A DNA stretch of 64,000 bases from positions 62,001-126,000 of the forward strand of contig WHUX01000085.1 in assembly GCA_015179025.1 (NCBI GenBank), given 5' to 3'. The translations under genes were made by a program, and so were the position numbers. Below the pieces are notes generated by a model that saw nothing but the letters and a program-made list of their open reading frames with translations, ran no database searches and had not been told where the DNA came from. Below are positions 21,890 to 34,545 of the stretch, piece by piece (positions within the stretch are counted from its first letter, which is position 1; each line of letters begins with the position of its first letter). This stretch comes from Terfezia claveryi. Taxonomy: Eukaryota > Ascomycota > Pezizomycetes > Pezizales > Pezizaceae.

Positions 21890-24091
21890 CTAGTATATCC
21901 TTTTGTATTGTTGCCAATTATTATAAGCTAGATTAATAGTGATTTCCTGTACTTCTTTAGGAGCGAGAGTGTTTTGTTGTTTGTTTTCAAAAAGGAGAGG
22001 CCTATATCTTAGTCTAAGAACTGTTAAAGGTTTATTCTTATTTGTATTAGGTACATAATTATACCTGCTAAAAACTTCTTTTGGTATAGTAGATAGAGTC
22101 TCATTGTCTGAGGACTCTTCTTCCTTCATCATATCATATTCACTTTCTTCATCCTGAATGCTCTTGAAGTATGGACAGAAGATATAGTATCCAAGTTCTT
22201 CGGCTCTTCTATGATATTTATTGAAATTGCAGTCGACATGTTTAAAATTGATAGCTCCTCGAGAAACTATATTCTTTTGAGTAGAGGTTTCTAGTGAGTA
22301 GAAAGTTTTTATAGCATTGGTAGAGATATTGCAGTTGTAGGTATAGTTGGGAGGATCGATGCTGTTGGAAATATAATCATTCTCGATGGTAGGAGTATCC
22401 AAGTATTTATGCTTTCTTGATAGAGTATCTGCTATCAAATTTTCCTTTCCTGCAGTGTACTATATGTCTATATCAAATTCTATTAGGTAATTCTACCATT
22501 ACCTTAATTTCTGACTTATAAGTGTTTGAGTATGGAAGGTTACTAATAGTTTGTAGTCAGTAAGGATAGTGAACTTGTGACCTCTTAAGTATGCTTCAAA
22601 AAATTTTAATGAGTTAATCATTGCTAATAATTCCTTTTAGAAGGTAGGATAATTAAGTTGGGCTAGATTAAATTTTCTAGAGTGGAAGCATAATGGTCTG
22701 ATATGTGTCAATAATCTTTGACTTATCTACAATCCTAGTCCTACATTACTAGTATTACAGACTAAATATTTGCGTTTAGTAGACTCATTATTTCAGGGTT
22801 TTAAAACATGTAGAGAATTCATGAGTTCCTTAAGTTTTTCAAATGTTGTATTATAAATATCTGTCCATTCCCATTTCTTTGTTTCTTCTTGCAGTTCTGA
22901 TAGCGTGCTTATATACAATGCTAAGTCAGGAATAAATCTGCTAAGATAATTAACAATTCTGAAGAACCCTCTAGAATCCTCTTTTCATATAGGAGTTGGA
23001 AATATTAATATAGTAGTCTTCTTCTTTGGGTCTATATGTAATCCAACTGATATTAAAACATGTCCTAAGATTTCCAATCTAGGAGTAAAGAACTGGCATT
23101 TACTTCCTTTGAGATAGAATTTCTCGTCCTGTAGATGTTAAAGTACCTTCTTCTATAATTCTACATGTTTTTTATATGTTTTGGAGAATATAATAATATT
23201 ATTAATATAGATGATTAAATTTTTATAGACTATGTCCTTAAAAATTTTATGCATAATACGAACCATGGTAGCTGGTGCATTACAGTCCCCTTGTTGTATA
23301 ACTTTACTTCTGAAATATCCCATATGATATAAAAAGGTAGAGTGTTGCTCAGATTCTTTATTATTCCTAATATTAAAAAATCTATCAGCTAAGTTGAGCT
23401 TAGTCTAAATAAGATTCTCCACAACTAGTTCAATTGCTTTATTAATATCTGGCAATAGGGTGTGGTCTAGTTCTACAGCTAAATTATGGTTTTAATAGTC
23501 ATTAACATGTTTGGCTTCTTCCAGTTTATCTTGTTTGGGAATAGTAAACATGACTACAGCATTTGTGTTATTTTCTACTCTATATATATGACCTGATGCT
23601 TCTTCTTCGACAAATTTATCATAGATTTATTGTCTAAATTGATGTTCTGAAGGTTACTATTTTGGTATCTAAGGAGCTCCGGCTTTTGGTTTGATAGAGT
23701 GATTAATCTTTCTTAGTAGCAGTAATTCCTATAGAATTGTCTTGAAAAATAATAAAGGAAACTCTATTACAAGGTTAAATTGTTTCTGTACTATAGAAAC
23801 AGCTATCACGAGCTCTCTTTCTGATTTAGTATCTTCCGAGTTGCTAATATTTTCCTAATTCTCTGGTTCACTATAATCTATAACTAATTTATAGCTGACC
23901 TGTGTATATGCTGATCTTATACTATTTACTATAGTTTTAGATCCCTTTTATATACTTAGCTGGAATCAAGGAATATTTTCTAGTTGGATAGTGACTAGTT
24001 TTTGATGGGCAGGAATTATTGCTTGCACTTTGCTAAGAGTAGTTTCTTCTAGTATCATATCCTATCCAGTCAAATGAGCTACATAGAACGT
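21890..24091 (-). pseudogene. Chromovirus reverse transcriptase and RNase H remnant
   Basis: AT-rich sequence between protease and integrase. The final segment (21890-22438) begins IADTLSRKHKY, the conserved end of gypsy RNase H (normally LIADALSR). RT itself is too broken by stops to give a long frame; its presence is inferred from position and scattered motifs. Confidence 0.65.
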
Positions 24092-26209
24092 TCATTCTTC
24101 TACATAACCGATCCAATCAAGTTTAATAGTACAAGCTTTGTCTATCATTCCTTTTGAGCCTTTAATTACTATACTTAATAATTTCTTCTTAATACTTCGA
24201 GTCAGTATTTTGTATAGGTGTACAAATTGAGAATTAATTAAGTCTCCTCCTTTTGTTTGGAGATCAATTAAAGCTAGTATGGGGTGTTTGTTAGCTCTAA
24301 TAAATACCTTACTAAAATCTGGTACCTGTCTTGACAAGGGTCATTCCTTAATTTTATTCTTGTTGTTTTTGTTCTTGGTAGCTATTGTTATAGCTAAATC
24401 TTGTATGGCTGTATGCATGCATACCTTATTTTGTCATTTTCTACAGTCCTTGTAGGAGTGTCTAGGGTTCTAACACCATAGATATTTCTTGTTTCTAATT
24501 AATTGTATCTTTGTCTTCTGATCCAATTTTTTTATAATAGTATCCTAATCTAAGTCCTTCTATTTTTCTGTATTGGGTTTGGTGTTGAGATTGCTGCTAG
24601 GATTAGATCCTGTTTTTTATCATTGATTCTGGTCCCTATATGGACTGTGACTCTGATTTTTATTTCGAGGGTATTATTGTCCGGATGTATTTAGTATAGG
24701 TGGTGGAGCAATATCTTTCTTTGAAGCTTTATATGACTCCACTTGATACACCAGCTAATCATATGACCATTCTTCATTAATTAAGGGAATTAATGTAGCT
24801 GACATATATAGTGGCAGGTGATTAAGAAACTTTCTTCTTTTTACTTCCTGTAATATTGATTGTTTACCATCTTTGTCAATTAATTTGATTTGTATTTCAG
24901 TAAGCCAGTTGGCAAACTATTTAATTCCCATATGATGTCTGTTTTTGTATGGTATGGCTGTCTCCTATTGTTTCTACAAAATATCCTTACTAGTAGAGGG
25001 TATCAGAAAATCTCTAAGTACTAGTATAAATCTAAAGAATGTCGCATTCTTTCCTTTCTCTCTTAGGAATTGATTATAAGTAGTGAGTGTGCTTCCTTCC
25101 ATTCTAAATTCAACAATTTCTAAAGCTAAAGTACCTTCCAAATCTATTTCTTTGATAACTAACTAACGTTGCATTACTATGGCTTAAGAATCAAAATATT
25201 ATGAGTCTTGCCATTTTTTATCTTCTCTTCTTATTTTTTCTAGTAGATTAATCTTTATTCCTTTCAAAGCATTCATTGCTTTATAGTTACCCATTGTAAC
25301 TATTCCTATTGTAGATTCCCATTGTTGGTGTTCAACCGATTTTCCTCATTTTGGTTTTCTTTTTAGAGTTTGACTTGTAACTGATAATACCTTATCAGAG
25401 TCTAAGCTATCATCTTCACTATCATTGGGGTCTCGTTCTCCTCTTTACGTTTTCTGCTTCTGCTGGTCTAGTCCTGTATCTAGATCATTATCATTTTCTG
25501 GTAATTCTATATCTTATGATAGTTAGTCTTTGTCATCTGGTTCTTTAGCTAACCCAGTCCTCCTTTCTAGTATCTCAAGTACTTGACCTTTGCCTTTTGA
25601 TTGATCTTTTAGTGTTTTCAGGAACACTCCTAGAAGTTCTTTGCTAGGATTGAAAAAATTCTCTGCAGTATATACTAATTCTTCTAGATGAGTGCCACTT
25701 ATTATGAATGCTATTATTTCTTCACAGTTATTTATTATCCAATTCAGTTTCCTTAAAAGTGGAACAATAGGTTTCTTTAATTTCTTACTTAAAAGTGCAT
25801 TTATTTCTAAGTCTTTTTCTTTGAATGGGTAAGATATTAGCCATAAATAGTGTTTTACTATGGCTTCTATTAAAAGTCATGTATTATTAGGATGATACTG
25901 TTGGGCATGTCCTATTGAGCGAGTATATTTCATAATCTCCTCAATTGTTGGAAGATGTCTATTCCAAAATTCTTTTGGTACAAGAGGTAATGCTATACTA
26001 AAATATAGGTTGGTCCCTGTTCCACCTGGTTTTCCTATTTCTATATCTATAGGTAGATTTATTTCTCTTTCTGTATTAAGAACTACAAATTTGGTCTTTC
26101 TAGAAGTTTCTTATACTAATTTCTTTATATCTTTAGGTAACATAGTTAATCTCCTCGACCTCTTAGTCTTCTTACTAAGTTCAGATACTATTATATCTGA
26201 TTTTGTCAT
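24092..26209 (-). pseudogene. Chromovirus gag and protease remnant
   Basis: One frame can be followed from the ATG complement at 26207-26209 down to 24092 with many TAG/TAA codons. A CCHC zinc knuckle remnant (C-NPRHSYKDCRK) is visible near 24440-24480. The protease region at 24092-24337 contains ILALIDLQTKGGDLINSQF, where a D(S/C)GA-type active site has become DLQT. Confidence 0.7.
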
Positions 26210-27020
26210 CTATCCACAACTAAATACAGCTAGTTATATGATATAATTGTTGAGTTACTTTTCTTCTTTGGCACCTTACTGTGCTGATAGTATGGTGGCT
26301 GATGATCCTTATGATCTCCATTCGACTGATGGTTTAGTTGGCTAGGTAGCTCACTCGGTTGGTAAGGCTAGGTGTCAGAATCCTAATATTTTTTATGGTC
26401 CTGGTTTTTCTTTATCTACTGGTCTAGAATTTAGTTCTAGTTCTTCCAGCAAGAGTGTCACTTTTTCTGATTAGTATGTTGAGGTAGACATTGGGGGCGC
26501 AGAGGTATTGGTAGAGATGTCTGGGCCTAAGGAAGGTTCTGATGGAGGTAATTCTTTTTTGGAGGAAATGGCTGAAGTAGAGGCAGTGAGATTTGAGCCT
26601 TAGGATTGTGATGCTTGGTTGTATAGACTAATTATTCCTGGGACCTGGGAGGCTGGTTTTTCAATGGTGTACTAGATTTACAGGTATAGATATAATAGCA
26701 GTTACTAAGAGTGTAAGATGAGTTGTCAATCTTATTGAGAAAAGTATTGTGAATGAGGGTAAGATTGTTTAATATAGGATACCATAGCCTGTTAGAGCTT
26801 TGCTTAGCTTGCTTCTAAGTCTTTTGTTGTTGTACTACAATTAAGAGTCTGATGTCTTATTGTTGGATTTTGTTGGCTAGCTAGTTAGATAATGATATTG
26901 ATTTTATATGTACACTTGTATGTCGAATTGTATACACTTATGTGAGTATAATAAAAGTATCCGAAGGTTAATCAGGCTTTGGATTTAAGAGTAAAGATTA
27001 GGTAAGTAAGTTAAAAAAAA

Positions 27021-27699
27021 TATAATGAATATTTACTAGACAGTATTTATTCAGTACTATTTATACAATCTATATCCATAGGCACAGACGTTTGTGTATT
27101 TTGGTTCTGCTGAGGTAAGACCTCAAAAGAGTAGGGAGATTACTATATGGGACATTCCTAAAGGGAACAGTAATTAACTGGTATAATCTATCTTATATAA
27201 TTTATACTATCTAAGCTATATGATTTTGATCTAATCGGAATATAAGCTTGCTTACTCTGTATGCTTGCTTGTCTACTTCTTGCTTTCTTATAGATTCCAG
27301 AGGGAATCCAGTAGCCTATTTATACTCCTTGAGATCTGATGACTAAGGAAATAAATACAATAAAGGGTAGTACACCAGAAGGTAGTATGCTATATAAAAG
27401 AGGTCATGTGGCCATAGTAATAAGTCACACACCTTAAACAATAGTCATGTAGCCATAGTAATAAGTCACACACCTTAAACAAAAGTTATGCGGCCATAAT
27501 AAGGGTGTGCTCATATGGTAAGTTCCCTGGAATTTCTAATGGCAAATTCCACATACTATGGATGTTTATAAAATAGTAGGAGGTGGTAGAAGGCTAGTCC
27601 TTCAACCAAGAGGCTTAGTTACATAACATAGTAGTAATATAGGAAATACAAAAGTATATAATCAATTATATAAGCAATAAAACAATGTTCTCTATTACA
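27021..27699 (-). repeat. 5' LTR of the mutated chromovirus
   Basis: Direct copy of 18728-19407. In transcription order it precedes gag (which starts near 26209). A T-run rather than a clear tRNA primer-binding site lies immediately inside it, possibly erased by mutation. Confidence 0.85.
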
Positions 27700-27704
27700 A
27701 CTGT

Positions 27705-29580
27705 GACTATAGGGTTGAGTTATGATAGTTGGTTAGTTAAGTGATACTATGACTATAGGGTTGAGTTATAACAATTAGTTAGCTAGGTAAAATAGTATAT
27801 TGATATCTAATGTTATTGGCTTAGGGCTTGTGTGAGAATGAAAAATTCCCTAATAGGTTATAAATAATATGATCTAGACTGTGTTTTCCTATATAGCAAA
27901 AACACTGAAATATAGTGTAGGCCAGAAGAATTATATAGTATTATAAGTTTTTAGAACTTTGAAGCTAAGAAAAGGTATGGAAATATAGACTTAAGAATAT
28001 AAAATTGGAATATTATGTACTTGGCCTCTAGCTCTATTTGATAGACTTATTTTAGTACCTAGAGGCCTTTAGTATGTAAAGATATGAATAGATCTATACT
28101 TTTTGTACTTGGAATAAGGTGTTTAAAGAAGATAAAGACAAGAATATACTAGCTATATATAGGGAAAACAATTATTGAGGTAAAATCAAATAATAACTAT
28201 TTTTAAAGTTAGGAAGCTTACTATATATAACTTCAGCTTGTAAGTCTACTCAATAGATAACTTTTTTATTTTTTTTTTTATTTTTAATAAAATATACCTA
28301 CAGGTAAGGGACAAAAAAATTAGAAAAAAAAAAAGCAAGGATGAGGGAGAAAGAAAGGGAAAAAAATCTTTGAATATTTTTCTTTATTAAAGGTTTTTTT
28401 CTTCTCCCTTAACTAATTATTTATTAGTTAGTATTTCATGCCAAATCTCTTTAGTGGGCCTAAAGAGAAATCTATTTAGATATTTTCTTTGTAAAATAAT
28501 TTTTTTTCTACTCTTGCCTAATTAATTGTTAGTCTATATCTTATATCAAATCCTTTTAATGCTTAGCTTACATGAGGTACTTGCAAAACTTCCAAAAAAA
28601 AAATTTAGATATTTTTCTTCTAAAGTGATTTTTCTTTCCCTTTATAATAGATAGATTATTAGTCTATATTTTATATCAAATCTCTTTAGTGTTAAGCTTA
28701 TATATAGTATTAGTAGGCTCCAAAAAATATTCTTCAAATTTTTTTTCACAAGAGGTTTTTTAGGTATAAGTGGCCCAGAACATATATCAATTATTATTCT
28801 GACTATATAGATAAACCTCTATAATAGTATCTATATCTTTTAAATAAATGTTTTTTTAGTTTTCCTTATTTCAGAATATTATAGAATATCTTAGAATAAT
28901 AGATTTATTATAGTAAAATATAATTTCATACTCTAATATATATCTATACCAATACTATAATGTCTATATTTGACCTATAATTATTCTAATATATCTTCTA
29001 TTAGCTAGCTAGTATCTACTAATAGCCTACTTATAAACTACAACTTCTGTACTAAATTATAGCTTTGTTTCTCAAGTTTATTCTAGGAATACAAGCTTTC
29101 TAGTATATAGATACTTTAGTTTATAAACTAGAATATGATACTAGTATATTATAACTTGTATTTTACTTAATATTAATATATATATTGATAGATATAGATT
29201 GTTTCTAAGACAAAAAAACAAATAAAAACTACTAGTACTCATAATAATAATAAAACTTAATCTAACAAGAGAGATTACTATACTATAGTAGATTTCTAGT
29301 AAAAAAAACTCTAAAAACCAGCCAAAAAAAATAAATACCTTATATAAACTTAAAATGATTAACTAACTAAACTAACTCTAAATAATAACACTAGTATCTC
29401 CGATTCCACGCTAGCATCTCCGGATTCGGAGCTGAATTAGAGTCAATTTCGGAGGTGTTTACTACCAGACTCTTAGCTGGCGCAGCAGAAATCATACCGT
29501 TAAAAATTAAAGGCAACCAAACCTTTGGATAGTTTATTATTTTTCTTATTATTTCTTTTTTAAAAAAAAATCTCATTACT
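27705..29580. other. AT-rich block without a gene
   Basis: Low-complexity A/T-rich sequence with homopolymer runs. A direct duplication of GACTATAGGGTTGAGTTAT lies at about 27705 and 27753. Composition becomes ordinary near 29400. I see no recoverable coding region; it probably holds older decayed repeats. Confidence 0.5.
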
Positions 29581-29682
29581 TCGATCTCTTATTTTCGTTG
29601 GATTCCACGTCTGCATGCCAAGCACGACAAAAAAATCCAAATATCAATTTCGCGCTTCAACACGCCCCGGCTCAACAGCGAA

Positions 29683-32279
29683 ATGGAAAACCCACATTCT
29701 GGAGCCCCCATAGTGGTTGATCGCAGACTAGAAGGGCCTCCAACACCTTCTCGCGATCGCACACTTCCATGGTCAGCCCCTCCCGTGCTGGGTCTGAAAC
29801 GCCGGGGATCGCAACCTCAGTCTACACCTGTCCGACAAAAGGCATCCTGCCTCCCAATTTCAGAACCTCCTCCCTGCTACTGCAATGATAGTACGCTCAC
29901 CGGATCATCCAGTACCAGCAAACGACGCAGGCTCAATAGTCAAGTTCAACCCTTGTTGCGCGCGGAACTGCTTAATTGCACGTTTAGGTCGTTTCACTTC
30001 CTGGAACAGTTTCAGCTCATTAACAGTATTACTGATATAGGTGATATTAATGCGCAACGCGTCCTGGAAAAAATTGTGGAGGATGAGTCGCTGGCGGCGA
30101 TTTGCGCAATTAGGTTTAACGTCACGACGAGCGTTTATACTTGTCTACCGCGAAGTTTCTCGGGTGCACAGTTTCCACAATGGTTCTGTAAGTTCGCAAA
30201 CGCAGTTCTGATGGCGGATCTTGTGGAAGACAATCACAGCCGCCGCCGTCGTTCCTGGGTTGTGACAAAAGACCATGCACTGATCTGCAACCGTAATGAA
30301 ACTCTTATACGTCCTGATTTCATCCTGACCACTGAGTTATCTACCACTGGAACCTACAACTGGGGACATGTATTGGTCGTTGGTGAACACGAGTCGAAAG
30401 GATCTCACGATCATGGATTATCGCAACTTGCATCCTATGCTGAGCAGGTTTTTATAGCACAACCATTTAGAGTGGCCGTGTTGGGTTTGATTACGTCAAA
30501 CTCAAGCCCTGTTGTCACCTTTTGGAGTTTCGACCGTGCAGGTACCAGTGGTCCCAAATTATCCGCAATCAATTGTACACTACTAAAATATATCTTGTTT
30601 ACCGGTAAGTAGGTGCCATTGGGTCAGCGAACCTAAATTATCGTTCGACAGGACAACATTTGGACAAGCTCGTGCGATGTTTGCATTCAATGTCACGACT
30701 TCCTATCAATCTCTTGGGATTCCATCTCGAGGACCTTACGTGGGACTCATCATCCTCGGAGTATCCTCTACAGGAAGCTACTTTGAACCTCAGTTACAAT
30801 AGCGTTGTAGGTCTTGCAGGGCCAGCATCACCATCATCACCAAAACAAAAGCAACCCACTAGCATTGTATTAAAAAGGCTCTTGTTCAATGCTCCTGGTC
30901 TTGTTGGCCGCGGGACTCGGGTATGGGAGGGTTTTGTCAGCAATACCTCAGCTGTCTCTGAGGACACCTCCGTAGCAGTAAAATTCAGCTGGCGCAACAC
31001 CCTCCGAACACCAGAATCCTCTATTTACGAGTTAGCATCCTCGAAAGGAGTCGTTGGCATTCCCTCACTTATCCACTCGTGCAGCTATGGACATATTTCC
31101 AATATTCTCCGCCCAGGCCCATTTACTCCTGTATTATCTAGTGCTCAGTCCATCCTTGACACGGAGAAGAAAAGATACGATTCTCACATTGCTTGTCATG
31201 ATCGAATGCTAACGGTAATGGTTCTTGCTCCCATTGGGACTCCCATATCCAAGCCTACCCTTACACCTGTGGAGATTGCACAAGCATTACTTGCAGGCCT
31301 CTTTGGCCATGCATCATTATTCTTCCAAGCAGGTATTCTCCATCGGGATCTTTCTCCGAATAACATCATTGCACTGAAACAACCGATTCGAACCGCCCTA
31401 CCAACCTTGTTGACCCAAAACCAAACACACATTTACAACTTATACGGTTGTTTGATCGACTTAGATTACGCAATCGATACGCATATAGATGGAGCATCTG
31501 GCGCTGCGGACCGTACAGGTACTTATCCATTCATTGCAATCAACGTCTTGACTACACAGGAAATACATCGTTATAGACACGACCTAGAGAGCTTCCTTTA
31601 TGTACTCCTTTGGGTATGCTGCTACCCTGTACAAACACCAATGGCCCCTTCAACGTCGCCACATCAGTCATGGCCCCACCATGACCCACTTGGACTGTGG
31701 AGGGATGGAAATATCGACCAAGTGGCAAGTGATAAATCGAGGAAGATTGTTTCACAGGTAGATGCATTTAATAGGCTTCTGGAGAGATTTCGACCCGGGT
31801 TTGAGGCATTCAAGCAAGCTGCGAGGGAGTTAAGGCTGATTCTGTGGGCTACACCGGGGGGTTTATGTGCGTTAATTCCCGAGAGGGGGAGTGGTAACCC
31901 TGCAGCTGAAGACGACGACGCGGTAGTAGAAGGTGACGAGGACGATGTACAGGCAGGGGAGGATGTGGAGGAGGATTTGCAGGACGACGATGAACCGCAA
32001 CAGTATAACCAACACAATGAGGAATTCGACTTGGTAGACGCAGTCACAGATGGCGTAACAAACGATGCGTCACTAACATTCGGTCAAGAAGAAAACTGGA
32101 GACTTGGCCCTGAGGAAGTTCGAGTAGGGGTCAGCAATCTCCAGGCTTTCAAAGAAGTCACGCGGGTATTCGGACAATTAATTTCACGCTTGAAACAGCA
32201 AGGTGGGAGTGGTATGGGACAGAGATTAGGGGAATCAAAAGGGGGACGAGCACGAGGAAGTAGGAAGATTCCGAAATAG
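29683..32279 (+). CDS. FunK1-type fungal protein kinase, two exons
   Basis: Exon 1 is 29683-30604 (ATG start), the 47-nt intron 30605-30651 has GTAAGT and CAG borders, and exon 2 is 30652-32279. The joined frame is 849 codons plus stop. The FunK1 family is a fungal-specific divergent protein kinase group, often expanded. Visible features: an N-terminal regulatory region with RPDFILT and LVVGEHE, a glycine-rich GLVGRGT (about 390-396), the beta-3 lysine in VAVKFSW (K418), the catalytic loop HRDLSPNN (538-545), the metal-binding motif as IDLDYA (D577, replacing DFG), RTGTYPF, and the family-typical ESFLYVLLWVCCYP. A very acidic stretch (about 725-760) and a Gly/Arg/Lys-rich tail follow. Key catalytic residues are intact. 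It is probably active; substrates are unknown. A decayed paralogue lies at 2977-5473. Confidence 0.9.
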
Positions 32280-32424
32280 TGAATTTAGTTTCGGGAAGTG
32301 ACTGTATATAATAATTTGTTGAGTTTACTGCGCTGCGTTGATAGAAAGTAGAGGTTTGTGGGATTGATTGAAGGATTAGTAAAGTAAGTTTCAACTTCAA
32401 CTTCAACTTCACTGCCACTCAGGT
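32280..32424. other. 3' flank of the kinase gene
   Basis: AT-rich 3' region. A CTTCAA hexamer repeat (about 32391-32410) precedes the GC-rich repeat. No polyadenylation signal stands out. Confidence 0.35.
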
Positions 32425-32590
32425 AGTGTTCTCAACGGGTCGGCCAGACCGGCCGCAATCATGGCCCATGCCGGCCTGGACGGCCTGAATAGCCTGGACG
32501 GCCTGAATAGCCTGGACGGCCTGAATAGCCTGGACGGCCTGAATAGCCTGGACGGCCTGGACCGCCTGAATCATCCAGGCTATTCAGTCG
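32425..32590. repeat. GC-rich GGCCTGAATAGCCTGGAC tandem repeat
   Basis: Begins AGTGTTCTCAACGGG, the same start as the element at 6018. It continues into about four to five perfect 18-bp units GGACGGCCTGAATAGCCT from about 32477 and a final CCAGGCTATTCAG in opposite orientation. No matching right terminus was found, so it is a partial or rearranged copy. Confidence 0.75.
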
Positions 32591-32707
32591 AAATGCGGGG
32601 TATGAAGACCGGCAGAATTCCTGTTGAATATCTGTATTGAGCATTGAATATCAATAAGTAAGTAGTACTACTGGGACATGGTGATATATTTGTATCTGCT
32701 AACGATA

Positions 32708-32846
32708 CAGTTAGGTGGCAAAAGTTTCGTACCCTGCATAAGCATGCAACAAATATCTTATCATTTTCCCATACAAAATCCCCAAATATGTAGCGTTTGG
32801 GCCTCTTTATGCAACGGAGGGTACGAAACTTTTTGCCACCTAGCTG
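32708..32846. mobile_element. 139-bp MITE, Tc1/mariner type
   Basis: Terminal inverted repeats of about 35 bp start CAGTTAGGTGGCAAAAG and end CTTTTTGCCACCTAGCTG. TA lies directly outside both ends (32706-32707, 32847-32848), the target duplication of Tc1/mariner elements. The repeats contain GTTTCGTACCCTGCATAA (left) and its inverted match (right). There is no coding capacity. Confidence 0.85.
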
Positions 32847-32849
32847 TAT

Positions 32850-34545
32850 GAATAGGCTTCACCGCGACGACAAATATATCCGGACGAACACACCAATATT
32901 ACGGATATTGAGGCAAGCTCGCCTGCATTATCACAATCGCAGCCAATCAAGCTTCCACTCCATATATAGTGTCGATAGTCCAAGCATTCCCAAAACACCT
33001 ACTGACTCGGACTTCTACCCTCATTCTTCCCCTTGGACTCTATCTGGTCCCTTCGTACCGGACGGCACAGGACGCGGAGGGGAGGCGGCAAGTGGGGTAT
33101 ACAGTAAAGATTGGAAAGGAGGAGTAGATCAGGACTATGGGGCGTACAGTGTACTTGGGCGGCAAGGCTACAGTCGCTGATAGAGAACTCCATGCCATAC
33201 CTCTAGGCCTGGAAAGAGAAGAGTCAACCATGACAGTCTTTCTCTCAGACTCATGAGCAGTAATACAAACAATGTACAAGAGCCAGGGCTCACCCCCACG
33301 GTCAGGTATTGAAAAGATTATTAAATCCCTCCTCGTCCAGCATGCAGACACTAGAGACTCCAGGTTCTCATGGGTCAGAGGCCACATTTGCATCCAAGGG
33401 AATGAGAGGGCAGTCCGCAGGGCGGCATTTGAGTCCTACCTAGGAATAAGCACAACCGCTACCCAGACGGCAACTTTGAACTGAGGGAGGTTTACGCGCA
33501 AGCTCCAAAGCCATACGAAAGGCAGCCAGATCAAGAACAGGGCCCGAGGTAAGGCGATGCGAATGGAACTGTCAAGCGCTATCAGCTTACATGGCTACGA
33601 ACGAACCGAGGCCCCCAGAGAAGCTGGCTACATCATATCGGCAAGGCAGATACCACGGAATGCATATGCGGGGCTCAAGCAGAGACCGGGGACCACATCA
33701 CATTCGAATGTCCTCGATTCAGGCTCTCTTCTTGGGGAAAGACGGAACTGGGAGGATTTAGACAAGGCGGAATGGAGAAAAGAGGAGGAGGATACCTTTT
33801 GAGGCAACGGAAGCCTTTTTCAAGCTCATTTATCACGAGATCTCTTAGTCCCACAGTTGTCACGAGCCTTTCATTATTTTTCATTCTCACGAGATTACCT
33901 AGTCCTCATTTGCCACGAATTTCCTTTCATTAGCTTTCACCTCTCACGAGTTTCTAAACCATTGCGTTCACGAGTTCTTTCCGAGGTTGAGACCCAGTCA
34001 GGCCCTCAGGTCATCGGCTCGTCCGTTAATGACAGCATGGGGTTCCGCCCTCAAATTTGTACATAGCTTGTACGGGTCCGGCAGATTAACTTGCCTCACC
34101 CCTGAATGCACCTGGGTTTCCAGGTGGCTCCTCATGCCCCCTTGCATTTTCTCGCTTCTGATTGGTTGAATAACACATCCCTGCGCTTTGTCTTTACCCT
34201 GAAATTCCATGTATATAGACAACGCTCCGGACCTGTAATTTTCACTGAATTAGGCAAGTCTTCAATTCGCCTCGTTCTCTGTCGCATTATTTTATTTCAC
34301 TCTTAAGTTCTATTGTCCACTTCGCGTTTTACCGTCTGCTCTAGTAGGCATACTACTACAGACCTGCTGTGCACCCGTGCCCGCGCACCCCCCCCCGGCC
34401 GCCCCGCTCCGCTAGAATCACTTCCGCTGCCTAAAAAGATTGTTCCAACATATCTTTTGTTAGAATCCTCATGGTCCCCTCCTCTACCGTGGGCCAGACT
34501 AGGTTCCCCCTAACGGGACCTTATCGGAGTAATGATTATTAAAAA
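32850..34545 (+). mobile_element. 5'-truncated LINE fragment related to the one at 6607
   Basis: Plus-strand pieces show RNase H sequence (DGTGRGGEAASGVYSKD near 33060-33110, then FSWVRGHICIQGNERAV near 33362-33412) with frame breaks. The 3' UTR matches the LINE at 6607 in inverted orientation, for example around CAGTCAGGCC--CATCGGCT (about 33995-34020) and GCAGATTAACTTGCC (34081). A foreign segment (about 34137-34485) interrupts the UTR, which resumes with CCCCCTAACGGGACC and ends in an A-rich tail. All of it is non-functional. Confidence 0.75.
34137..34485. repeat. Dispersed repeat inserted in the LINE 3' UTR
   Basis: The first 160 bp (TTCTGATTGGTTGAATAACA and onward) match 57783-57933 at roughly 85% by eye. 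In the LINE at 6607 the corresponding UTR is uninterrupted. A run of C lies at 34387-34397. Element type unknown. Confidence 0.6.

Larger units (their letters stand above)
18728..27699 (-). mobile_element. Ty3/gypsy chromovirus, both LTRs present, heavily mutated
   Basis: Two 680-bp direct repeats (18728-19407 and 27021-27699) bound an 8972-bp element whose genes run on the minus strand: gag, protease, RT, RNase H, integrase, chromodomain. The LTR ends are TGTAATGAAT and TATTACA (start mutated to TATAATGAAT at 27021). The flanks ACTAT (18723-18727) and ACTGT (27700-27704) fit a 5-bp target duplication with one G-to-A change. A purine tract CGGGGAAG (minus strand, 19415-19408) adjoins the 3' LTR. 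Every domain is riddled with transition-type stops, so the element is dead. Confidence 0.88.

Noticed and set aside
29391..29576. 61-aa minus-strand frame upstream of the kinase
   Set aside because: Short, A/T-run-derived N-terminus, no motif.
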